From Limnoglobus sp043780595 (lineage in GTDB: Bacteria; Planctomycetota; Planctomycetia; Gemmatales; Gemmataceae), in the NCBI GenBank assembly GCA_043780595.1, contig JAYWCL010000214.1:1-64000 (forward strand): a stretch of 64,000 nucleotides of DNA, written 5' to 3'. Of this stretch, positions 9,432 through 16,853 are shown in pieces (the stretch's first letter is position 1; the number at the start of each line of letters is the position of its first letter). Position numbers and translations under genes: made by a program. The notes below the pieces were generated by a model. The model had not been told where the DNA came from. It worked only from the letters and a program-made list of their open reading frames with translations, and did no database searches.

Positions 9432-10289
9432 GTGCGTAAACCGACCGCAATTTTGCTCATCGACTGCCCCGACCGCAAGGGGCTGGTCGCTGCCATCGGC
9501 GAGTTTCTCTATCGCCACAACGCGAACATCCTCCATGCGGATCAGCATCAGGATCCCGAACGGAATGCGTTCCTAATGCGGGTCGAATGGGACTTAACGG
9601 GGTTCGATTTCGATCTCGCGGAGTTCCCCGAAAAGTTCGCACCGCTCGCGATGCAGCACGGCATGCGCTGGCGGCTCGAACGATCCGACCGCCCGCACCG
9701 GCTGGCATTGTTCGTGTCGAAGTACGATCACTGCCTCGCGGACTTGCTGTATCGCCATCAGAGCGGCGAACTCGCTTGCGAAATTCCGCTCATTATCGCG
9801 AACCACCCAGACGCGGAACGCTGGGCGACGTTCCACAAAATCCCGTTCCACCTAATCCCCGTCGAACCTGGTAAGAAGGCCGAAGCCGAAGCGAAACAGC
9901 TCGCTTTGTTGCGCGAAAACCAGATCGATCTCGTCGTGCTCGCACGCTACATGCAAGTGCTATCGCCGCATTTCGTGGAGCAATATCCGTTGCGCGTGAT
10001 TAACGTACACCACTCGTTTTTGCCTGCATTTAGTGGGGCAAAACCGTACCACCGTGCCTTCGAGCGCGGCGTCAAACTCATCGGCGCGACGAGCCATTAC
10101 GTGACGGAAGAACTCGACGAAGGGCCGATCATCGAGCAAAACGTCGTGCGGATTTCGCACCGCGACACACTGGACGACTTGCTCGAAAAAGGCCGCGACA
10201 TGGAAAAAGTCGTGCTGTCGCGTGCGGTGAGATGGCACATCGATCACCGCATTCTCGTCTACGATCGCAAGACGGTCGTCTTCGACTGA
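9432..10289 (+). CDS. purU: Formyltetrahydrofolate deformylase
   Basis: A 285-residue PurU, which hydrolyses 10-formyl-THF to formate and THF, balancing the one-carbon pool for purine and glycine metabolism. The N-terminal ACT domain (about residues 1-85) starts TAILLIDCPDRKGLVAAIGE. The formyltransferase domain holds LALFVSKYDHCLADLLYRH, then the active-site block VINVHHSFLPAFSG with the catalytic histidine, and ATSHYVTEELDEGPIIEQ with the conserved aspartate region. The start is GTG at 9432, 2 bp after the cyclo-ligase stop. The neighbour turns 5-formyl-THF back into usable folate, so this is a compact formyl-folate operon. Confidence 0.96.
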   Translation: MRKPTAILLIDCPDRKGLVAAIGEFLYRHNANILHADQHQDPERNAFLMRVEWDLTGFDFDLAEFPEKFAPLAMQHGMRWRLERSDRPHRLALFVSKYDHCLADLLYRHQSGELACEIPLIIANHPDAERWATFHKIPFHLIPVEPGKKAEAEAKQLALLRENQIDLVVLARYMQVLSPHFVEQYPLRVINVHHSFLPAFSGAKPYHRAFERGVKLIGATSHYVTEELDEGPIIEQNVVRISHRDTLDDLLEKGRDMEKVVLSRAVRWHIDHRILVYDRKTVVFD

Positions 10290-10386
10290 CAACGCGGTGT
10301 CGCAACCAATCGCACTTGCCCTCGACTGACGGAATCGCGTACACGTACACTCGGTGTTCGCGTTCGTTTGTCGGGGGTTCGGAATC

Positions 10387-11241
10387 ATGTCGAGAATCGT
10401 GCCTGCTCTATTCGTGTTATTGTCGGTCGTGGGCTGCGATGGGCTTACCTATTCGCGGCCCGAACGGCCACAGGAACCGCAACGCGAATTTGGCACGCAG
10501 TTCGATTCTGCGAAGTGTGGCACGATTTCCGGCACGGTGACATGGGCGGGTGAAATGCCGATCGTGAAGCCCGTCACGTTCGCAAAACTCGGCATGAACG
10601 GTCTGAAAACCGTCACGCTTCCGAATCCGAACGGGCCAGTGGTCGATGTCGCCAGCCGCGGCGTCGGATCGGCAGTGGTGTATTTGACGGGTGTGGATGT
10701 TTCGCGCGCGAAGCCGTGGAGCGCGAGCAACGCGAGCGTGGAACTCGACGACGAACGAATCGCCTTCCGCGACGGCGCACGCTACGGCTTCGTGCCAGTG
10801 GGCGGCACGGTCGCATTCACTTCCGCACGCACGACGATCAGCGGGATTCGCGCTCGCGGGGCGTCATATTTCACGCAGATGTTCCCAAACGATGCGTCGC
10901 CCGTTTCGCGGACCTTTCCTTCGCCGGGCCACGTGGAGCTCACGAGTGCATCGGGCCAATATTGGGCGACGGGCGATCTCTTCGTCGTGGAGCACCCGTA
11001 CTTCGCGACCACGAATGCCACGGGTCAATTCGAGATGACCGACGTACCGATCGGATCGTACACTCTCCATTGCTGGCACCCGAACTGGCAAGTGGCACGA
11101 CAAGAACGCGACCCCGAAACCGGTTCCGTGACGCGACAAAAATACGCAGATGCCGTCGAACAAAAGCAGCCAATCGTCGTCGATACGAAACGCTCTCTAG
11201 TTCAAGTCACCTTCAAGAACGAACAATTTTCCGCGAAGTGA
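10387..11241 (+). CDS. Probable lipoprotein with carboxypeptidase-regulatory-like fold
   Basis: A 284-residue exported protein. The N-terminus MSRIVPALFVLLSVVGCDG is a lipoprotein signal with a lipobox-like VVGC, so it is probably anchored in a membrane by a lipidated cysteine. After it comes a beta-rich segment opening GTISGTVTWAGEMP, and near the end ATNATGQFEMTDVPIGSYTL, the pattern of a carboxypeptidase-regulatory/transthyretin-like beta-sandwich. Histidines in WHPNWQ and in HPYF could bind metal, as in plastocyanin-like planctomycete proteins, but that is a guess. The ATG at 10387 is preferred over the in-frame upstream ATG at 10354 because it starts the signal peptide. Function unknown. 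Confidence 0.7.
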   Translation: MSRIVPALFVLLSVVGCDGLTYSRPERPQEPQREFGTQFDSAKCGTISGTVTWAGEMPIVKPVTFAKLGMNGLKTVTLPNPNGPVVDVASRGVGSAVVYLTGVDVSRAKPWSASNASVELDDERIAFRDGARYGFVPVGGTVAFTSARTTISGIRARGASYFTQMFPNDASPVSRTFPSPGHVELTSASGQYWATGDLFVVEHPYFATTNATGQFEMTDVPIGSYTLHCWHPNWQVARQERDPETGSVTRQKYADAVEQKQPIVVDTKRSLVQVTFKNEQFSAK

Positions 11242-11260
11242 TCGCGAGCGAAGAGCGATC
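11240..11260. terminator. Short hairpin between convergent genes
   Basis: GATCGC at 11240-11245 pairs with GCGATC at 11255-11260 around a 9-nt loop, in the 23-bp gap between the lipoprotein gene and the convergent MFS gene. There is no T-run. It may serve as a weak bidirectional terminator. Confidence 0.3.
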
Positions 11261-11264
11261 TTGC

Positions 11265-12791
11265 CTACTCCGGTAATGGCTTCCCTTTCGTTTCTGGCGC
11301 GAAGGCGATCAGGATGAGTCCGACGAAGTAAACGGCACCGACCGCGGCGCAGGCGTTACCGTAGTCGTTGTCGAACAATCGCAACAGGTTCGCCATCTGT
11401 AAGTTGCCGACTGCCGCGATGATTCGACCGAAGTTGAAGGCGAATCCTTGCCCGGTGGCACGGACCGACGTGCGGAATAACTCGGGCAGATACAGCGGCA
11501 GCCAGCCGTAGAACGAGGCCGTCGTCATGCCCATCAGTCCTGCGGACAAGATCAGTGTGGTGCCGTACTGGGTGTTCAATTTGTAGAAGCCGACCATAAC
11601 GACGAACGAGAGCAGACACATAATCGCGTACACGATGCGTCTACCGTAACGTCCGCCCAGCACCGCACCGAGCACGCAGCCGAATGCCGCCCCCAACGAT
11701 GAGGAAATCTGCATCAGTGGGATCGCTTCGGCGGGTGCGGGGAAGTTCACCGAGCCGACCCACTTGTACATCCACATCACGCCGGACCACGTCGCCAACA
11801 ACGGCACGCCGCTCAGACCCGCCGCCAGTAGCATACGCCGAATGGTGGTACGCCGTTCCGCGACGGGCAACCCCACGCGCCGCAAGTAACAGCGCACGGG
11901 GTATAAGTAGCCCATCGTGACCGTAATCAGGCACGCGATCGAGACGAGAATTCGCAATGTCAACGTGTGATCGAAACCGAAGTTACGCAGTTCGGTGGCA
12001 TCGGTCGCCCACACGTAGATCATGATGGTGGCAGCGATGGCCCCGATCAGCACACCGAGCAAATCCCGCGTAGACCAATTCGAGACTCGACCCGTTTTCT
12101 TCTCGGCTCGCCACTTCTCGGACTCGGGGACGAATAGCCGCAGCAACAGCGTCATCAGCGATGGAACCGCGCCGATGAGCATCAGTAACCGCCAGTTTCC
12201 GTTGGCGGTCAGCGAGAGTGCCCACGACTCCGGACAGCCAATTCGGACTAGAAACCCAGGGATTTCGCCGCCGAACTGAAGCAGCGTGTAAGCGATCGAG
12301 CCGATCAACGTGTAGCCGAGGTTGCCGAATGCGCCGATCCAACCGGCGAGCCAAGCCCTCGATGAATTCGGCCAAAGTTCCATAACGAGTGCCACGCCGA
12401 GCGCCCATTCGCCGCCCATGCCGAGCGCCCCGATGAACCGTAGTACGGCCAAGTGCCAGACTTCCTGCGATGCGGCACTCAGCCCACTACACAGCGAGTA
12501 GACGAGCACGCTGACCGTCATGGCACGCACGCGGCCGATGCGATCCCCGAGCCAGCCGAACAGCACGCCACCCGTCGCGGCCCCGACCAGAAACATGGCA
12601 ATGATGACGCCGTACGAGTTCGCCACGCGGTTATCGCCGATGCTCGCCCCCATCAGTTCCGCGAGCGCAGACTTCGCGACGAGCGGAAATAAGCCCATTT
12701 CCATGCCGTCGAACATCCAGCCGAGCAGTGCGGCGACGAGAGCCAGCCAGCGAGCCTTGCGAGTAGGGAGCAGTGTCGGTTCGGCTATCAT
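11265..12791 (-). CDS. MFS transporter of the sugar/organic-acid:proton symporter type
   Basis: A 508-residue, very hydrophobic protein with about 12 predicted membrane helices. The loop after helix 2 has GWLGDRIGRVRAMT, the major-facilitator signature, and the sequence FIGALGMGGEWALGVALVME resembles the aromatic-acid/metabolite proton symporters and SV2-like carriers. The second half carries a degenerate repeat of the loop (GGRYGRRIVYAI) and the end APETKGKPLPE is typical of sugar-porter relatives. A substrate cannot be assigned. The gene is monocistronic; its start (ATG at 12791) faces the promoter region of the YXWGXW gene. Confidence 0.88.
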   Translation of the reverse strand: MIAEPTLLPTRKARWLALVAALLGWMFDGMEMGLFPLVAKSALAELMGASIGDNRVANSYGVIIAMFLVGAATGGVLFGWLGDRIGRVRAMTVSVLVYSLCSGLSAASQEVWHLAVLRFIGALGMGGEWALGVALVMELWPNSSRAWLAGWIGAFGNLGYTLIGSIAYTLLQFGGEIPGFLVRIGCPESWALSLTANGNWRLLMLIGAVPSLMTLLLRLFVPESEKWRAEKKTGRVSNWSTRDLLGVLIGAIAATIMIYVWATDATELRNFGFDHTLTLRILVSIACLITVTMGYLYPVRCYLRRVGLPVAERRTTIRRMLLAAGLSGVPLLATWSGVMWMYKWVGSVNFPAPAEAIPLMQISSSLGAAFGCVLGAVLGGRYGRRIVYAIMCLLSFVVMVGFYKLNTQYGTTLILSAGLMGMTTASFYGWLPLYLPELFRTSVRATGQGFAFNFGRIIAAVGNLQMANLLRLFDNDYGNACAAVGAVYFVGLILIAFAPETKGKPLPE

Positions 12792-12889
12792 GGTGAACTC
12801 GGCGAGGTGTTTGGCGGGTCACTTATCTTAGTACGACAATTTCACCCGATGCGTAGGCTGCACGGCTGCACTGCCTCCGCCGATCGCAA

Positions 12890-12918
12890 TTGTCGCGGAC
12901 TCGAACTTCGGTTATTAT
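12890..12918 (+). promoter_or_regulatory. Candidate sigma70-type promoter for the YXWGXW gene
   Basis: TTGTCG at 12890-12895 and TATTAT at 12913-12918 are separated by exactly 17 bp, close to the housekeeping consensus. Transcription would begin near 12925, about 110 nt before the ATG at 13036 and right at an 11-bp inverted repeat. Confidence 0.45.
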
Positions 12919-12926
12919 GTGTGACA

Positions 12927-12955
12927 GTTAAGATCGAGTCCAATTCGATCTTAAC
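12927..12955. promoter_or_regulatory. Perfect inverted repeat at the expected transcription start
   Basis: GTTAAGATCGA (12927-12937) and TCGATCTTAAC (12945-12955) are perfect inverted copies around a 7-bp loop. Lying directly after the candidate promoter, this could be a repressor operator or a stem-loop at the 5' end of the mRNA. It has no T-run and no gene ends here in plus orientation, so a terminator is less likely. Confidence 0.5.
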
Positions 12956-13035
12956 ATGCGCAAGTTTCCCAACTACCGTCATCCGTACTTCGTTGATAGA
13001 CACCACTGATACTCACGCTCCCGCAAGGGCCTGTC

Positions 13036-15138
13036 ATGAAATCTCTCATCCGTAAGCTGTTTGCTGCCAGCCTGTTAGGCCTCGGCATCACCGCAATTTC
13101 GCCCGTTATTCGTGCCGAAGATCCGACCCAAGGGGTCGAAGTCCTCGCACGCGGCCCGATCCACGAAGCCTTTGCCGCCACGCTGGAAGTCCAAACGGGG
13201 GCATCGGTTACGGTCGCGAAAGCCCCGCCCGACGCGATCGAGGAACTCCCACCCGACCAAAAGCCCGCCGGCGACAACGTCCAGTGGATTCCCGGTTACT
13301 GGCACTGGGACGAAGAGCGTACGGACTTTATCTGGATCAGCGGATTCTGGCGGGTGCCCCCACCGAACCGCGTCTGGGTGGCCGGTAGCTGGCGCGAAGC
13401 CCGTAACGGCTTCCTCTGGGTACATGGTTTCTGGCAAGAAGCTCGCGTCGAGCGTGCGGAAATCGAATATCTACCCCCACCCCCCGCCGCCATCGAAGTC
13501 GCCCCTTCGATTCCTGCGCCTTCGGAAACGCACATCTACGTTCCCGGCTCGTGGGTGTGGCGCAATCGTTACGTCTATCGTCCGGGCGTCTGGATCGATC
13601 ACAATCCGGGCTGGATCTGGGTATCGTCGCACTACCGCTGGACCCCCGCCGGTTACATCTTCATCGATGGCTACTGGGACTTTCCGCTCGCGGATCGCGG
13701 CGTGCTATACGCCCCCGTGTACGTGCAACGCGCTACGTATTACCAACCTTCGTTCGTTTACACGCCAGTCGTCGTCGTAAACGTTCCCAGCCTGTTTACG
13801 TCGCTGTTCGTGCGTCGCGGTTACGGCAGCTACTACTTCGGCGATTATTACGATAACCGCTACAGCCAAGGGGGCTACTCCGCGTGGTGCGGCAACTCGC
13901 GTGGCAGCAACTTTGCGATCAACGTCGGCTTCGGACGCGGTTTTGGATACGACCCGATGTGGGATTATTACCGCGTCTCGTACCGCAACGATCGCGATTG
14001 GGCTACGGGTATCAACGATGTGTATGCAGGCCGTTACAACGGATCGCTCGCACGCCCTCCGCGTACGCTCGTTCAGCAGAACACGGTAATTAACAACATC
14101 ACCAACGTGTCGAATGTGACCAACAATGTGACGAACAACACGAACACGAACACCGTGGTGGTGAACACGAATAAGACCGTCAATAACAATACGATGTTGC
14201 TGACCACGGTGAACAACGTGCAGCAAACGAACCAAAAGATCGCCCTGAAACCACTCGCGAAAGAAGATCGCGTTCAGGAGCAGAAGTTCGCACAAGATCT
14301 TCGCGGCGTATCGGCACAGCGGAAGCAGTTGGAAACGAACCTCGCGGACCGTTCGCAAGTGGCGAACAAGATCGACGATAAGCCACGTTCGGTGAAGATC
14401 GACGTACCGAAAGCCGCCGTGTTTCGCGGTCAGGTCGCCGAGGAGCAGAAAACGAAGATTCCACCACCAGCCGCAACGATTGTCGGGAGCAAGAATTCGC
14501 CACCCGCGCTGAAGCCGACGGCACCCGCGGTGATTGCCAAACCGGAAACGAAGCCACTGGTTCCCGTACAGCCCGGCGTGAAACCGCTGGCACCACCCGC
14601 AGGGATCAAACCCGAAATGAAACCAGGGGTACCGGTCACACCGTCACCGGCACCGAAGCCACTGCCCGTGCCCGCACCCTTGCCACCGAAGCCACTGCCG
14701 GCTCCGGCTCCGCTGCCTTCGCCGAAGCCACTGCCCGTGCCCGCACCGTTACCACCGAAGCCGTTACCAGCACCGGCCCCCGCACCAAAGCCGTTCGTGC
14801 CGCCACCCGCGCCGCAACCCGCTCCAAAGCCCGCACCGGTGTTCGTGCCACCACCTGCTCCGAAACCTGCACCAGCACCGGTGTTTGTGCAACCTGCTCC
14901 GAAACCCGCACCGGTGTTCGCGCCGCCACCCGCTCCGAAACCTGCACCAGCACCAGTGTTTGTGCAACCTGCTCCGAAACCCGCACCGGTGTTCGCGCCG
15001 CCACCCGCTCCGAAACCTGCATTTAACCCACCGCCACCGGTGACAACGTTCAAACCCGCCGCACCGGCTCCCACAGCCACACCGGCACTCAAGCCAGCAC
15101 CGCAACCGGCCCCTCCCGGTAAAAAAGACAAGAAGTAA
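13036..15138 (+). CDS. Secreted YXWGXW-repeat protein with proline-rich C-terminal tail
   Basis: A 700-residue exported protein. Residues 1-28 are a signal peptide (MKSLIRKLFAASLLGLGITA and following). Residues about 75-220 hold repeats of the YXWGXW type: WIPGYWHWDEE, WISGFWRVPPPNR, WVAGSWREARNGFLWVHGFW, YVPGSWVWRNR, YRPGVWIDHNPGWIWV, WTPAGYIFIDGYWD. A tyrosine-rich stretch and an asparagine/threonine/valine-rich linker (about 350-395) follow. The last 200 residues are almost only Pro, Lys, Ala and Val (PKPLPAPAPLP, PKPAPVF), partly from a 75-bp tandem duplication. Such proteins are probably extracellular or envelope structural components; none of this gives a reaction. A candidate promoter and operator-like palindrome lie upstream and a strong hairpin terminator downstream. 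Confidence 0.85.
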   Translation: MKSLIRKLFAASLLGLGITAISPVIRAEDPTQGVEVLARGPIHEAFAATLEVQTGASVTVAKAPPDAIEELPPDQKPAGDNVQWIPGYWHWDEERTDFIWISGFWRVPPPNRVWVAGSWREARNGFLWVHGFWQEARVERAEIEYLPPPPAAIEVAPSIPAPSETHIYVPGSWVWRNRYVYRPGVWIDHNPGWIWVSSHYRWTPAGYIFIDGYWDFPLADRGVLYAPVYVQRATYYQPSFVYTPVVVVNVPSLFTSLFVRRGYGSYYFGDYYDNRYSQGGYSAWCGNSRGSNFAINVGFGRGFGYDPMWDYYRVSYRNDRDWATGINDVYAGRYNGSLARPPRTLVQQNTVINNITNVSNVTNNVTNNTNTNTVVVNTNKTVNNNTMLLTTVNNVQQTNQKIALKPLAKEDRVQEQKFAQDLRGVSAQRKQLETNLADRSQVANKIDDKPRSVKIDVPKAAVFRGQVAEEQKTKIPPPAATIVGSKNSPPALKPTAPAVIAKPETKPLVPVQPGVKPLAPPAGIKPEMKPGVPVTPSPAPKPLPVPAPLPPKPLPAPAPLPSPKPLPVPAPLPPKPLPAPAPAPKPFVPPPAPQPAPKPAPVFVPPPAPKPAPAPVFVQPAPKPAPVFAPPPAPKPAPAPVFVQPAPKPAPVFAPPPAPKPAFNPPPPVTTFKPAAPAPTATPALKPAPQPAPPGKKDKK
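14881..15022. repeat. 75-bp tandem duplication inside the proline-rich tail
   Basis: The block starting gtgtttgtgcaacctgctcc at 14881 repeats 75 bp later at 14956 and stays essentially identical to 15022. It encodes 25 residues per unit (VFVQPAPKPAPVFAPPPAPK and the next five). Because 75 is a multiple of three the frame is kept, so unit number could vary between strains without breaking the gene. Confidence 0.85.
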
Positions 15139-15144
15139 CGCAAC

Positions 15145-15170
15145 AAGCCCACGGAGTAATCCGTGGGCTT
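15145..15170. terminator. Strong hairpin terminator between convergent genes
   Basis: AAGCCCACGGA (15145-15155) and TCCGTGGGCTT (15160-15170) form a perfect 11-bp stem with a GTAA loop, 7 bp after the YXWGXW stop and before the 3' end of the convergent DUF1501 gene. The minus-strand reading also starts with AAGCCC, so it could work in both directions. Confidence 0.75.
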
Positions 15171-15206
15171 CGTTCGTTGATGTGCAGCATTTCACTCGTC
15201 ATTCGC

Positions 15207-16664
15207 TCAAATAATCTGCTTGATCGGCTCGGCTCCTTCGACGCCGACGAGCTTTTGATCGAGGCCACCGTAGAAGTACGACAGGTGGTTCGGGTCGAGG
15301 CCCATCTGATGCAGCACCGTGGCGTGGAGGTTCTTCACGTGGTAGCGATCTTCGACGGCGTTGTTGCCGAAGTCGTCGGTCTTGCCGACCGTCACGCCCC
15401 CCTTGATGCCGCCGCCCGCCATCCACATCGTGAAGCCGTACGAGTTGTGGTCGCGGCCGGTGCCGCTCTCGTATTCCGCCGTCGGTTGACGACCGAACTC
15501 GCCGCCCCAAATCACGATCGTCGAATCGAGTAACCCCGTACGCTTCAAGTCTTTCAGCAAGCCCGCAATCGGTTTGTCGGTGTTGCCGCAATGCTTGTTG
15601 TGGTTCTTCGCGATGTCCGAATGCGCGTCCCAGTTGTCGTCGTTGTGCGCCCCACCACTGTAAACTTGCACGAAACGCACACCGCGCTCCACCAGCCGAC
15701 GCGACAGCAGCAGTTTCTTGCCGAAGTCTTCGGTGTTGGTGCCGTCGATGCCGTAGAGTTCCTTGGTTTCCTTGGTTTCCTTGGTGAAATCGACCGCTTC
15801 GGGGGCGTGTTGCTGCATCTTGTACGCGAGTTCGTAACTGGCGATGCGTGCGGATAGTTCGCTGTTATCGACCCGCGTTAGCATGTGTTCCTGGTTCTTT
15901 TCCTTCAACCGATCCAGCAAGTCTCGTTGTTGCGCGCGGCTCGTCCCGGCGGGGGGTTGCAGGTCGAAGATCGGCGTACCGCTCGCGCGGAGTGTCACAC
16001 CTTGGTATGCGGCAGGCATATAGCCGCTCGACCAATTCTTCGGCCCGCTGATCGGCCCGCCCGTGTTATCGAGCATCACCACGAAACCGGGCAGGTTTTC
16101 GTTCTCCGAGCCAAGCCCGTACGTCACCCACGAACCGATACACGGGTTGCCCGATAGCAATCGCCCGGAGTTCATCATCAGCAACGCGGAGCCGTGGATC
16201 GGCGACTCGGCGTACATGCTTTGCACGAACGCGATGTCGTCGACGCACGTCGCCACGTGCGGGAACAGGTCGCTGACCCACTTGCCGGACTTGCCGTACT
16301 GTTTGAACTTCCAGCGTGGTTCGACGATGCGACCTTCGTTCCGTTTGCCGCCACGGCCGAACGTCTTGATCGGCACCATCTTGTTGTCTTTGCCCACCAA
16401 GTACGGCTTGTAATCGAACGTATCGATGTGGCTCGGGCCACCGTAACAGAACACAAAGATCACCGATTTCGCCTTCGCAGGGAACATCGGCTTCTTGACA
16501 GCCATCGGGTTCAGCAAACTCGAACCGGGCTTCGTCGACTCGGCGGCCCCCAGCACGCCATCGGCCGCGAGCATCCCCGCAAGTGCCATCCCCGGGAACT
16601 TCGCCCCCGAATCCCAAAGGAATTCGCGGCGCGTCCGGCGACAAAATTGGCGGTCGGTCGTCAT
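15207..16664 (-). CDS. DUF1501 family secreted protein (pair partner)
   Basis: A 485-residue DUF1501 protein. The N-terminus has a Tat-like signal (RRTRREFLWDSGAKFPGMAL). Family motifs are VIFVFCYGGPSHIDTFDYKP, HGSALLMMNSGRL, FVQVYSGGAHNDDNWDAHSD, and GGEFGRQPTAEYESGTGRDH. It belongs to the longer DUF1501 branch usually encoded beside a PSCyt1/DUF1549/DUF1553 gene, and that partner is indeed immediately upstream (16854-19376) in the same orientation, about 190 bp away. The two are thought to act together outside the cytoplasm, possibly in polysaccharide metabolism, but the reaction is not known. A 28-bp inverted-repeat element lies in the gap between the two genes and may interrupt or modulate co-transcription. 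Confidence 0.92.
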   Translation of the reverse strand: MTTDRQFCRRTRREFLWDSGAKFPGMALAGMLAADGVLGAAESTKPGSSLLNPMAVKKPMFPAKAKSVIFVFCYGGPSHIDTFDYKPYLVGKDNKMVPIKTFGRGGKRNEGRIVEPRWKFKQYGKSGKWVSDLFPHVATCVDDIAFVQSMYAESPIHGSALLMMNSGRLLSGNPCIGSWVTYGLGSENENLPGFVVMLDNTGGPISGPKNWSSGYMPAAYQGVTLRASGTPIFDLQPPAGTSRAQQRDLLDRLKEKNQEHMLTRVDNSELSARIASYELAYKMQQHAPEAVDFTKETKETKELYGIDGTNTEDFGKKLLLSRRLVERGVRFVQVYSGGAHNDDNWDAHSDIAKNHNKHCGNTDKPIAGLLKDLKRTGLLDSTIVIWGGEFGRQPTAEYESGTGRDHNSYGFTMWMAGGGIKGGVTVGKTDDFGNNAVEDRYHVKNLHATVLHQMGLDPNHLSYFYGGLDQKLVGVEGAEPIKQII

Positions 16665-16720
16665 GTCGTTACCCCAAGTGACGCGATAAAATCTTAAAAC
16701 GCAGCGGGTTTTTCATTCTT

Positions 16721-16852
16721 GGCGAGCGGTGGGTGTAAGCCCACTGATCCTACCTGAGTCTCAGACACCCTCAATTTCGATGAGGCAGTCTCTAACAATT
16801 TCTGTTGCGCACGAAGGTGGCAGAATCAGTGGGCTTACACCCACCGCTCGCC
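16721..16852. repeat. 132-bp element bounded by perfect 28-bp inverted repeats
   Basis: The arm at 16721-16748 (beginning ggcgagcggtgggtgtaagc) is repeated exactly in inverted orientation at 16825-16852. Pairing continues a few bases inward with mismatches. The element fills most of the gap between the DUF1553 gene (stop at 16854) and the DUF1501 gene (start at 16664). It looks like a MITE or a non-autonomous palindromic unit; as RNA it would form a very stable hairpin and could attenuate transcription of the downstream gene. No target-site duplication is obvious. Confidence 0.8.
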
Positions 16853-16853
16853 T

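Noticed and set aside
14430..15152. Glycine-rich antisense frame opposite the proline-rich tail
   Set aside because: It is the necessary complement of the Pro/Lys/Ala codons of the YXWGXW protein (Gly-Ala-Gly repeats) with no start signal or motif of its own.
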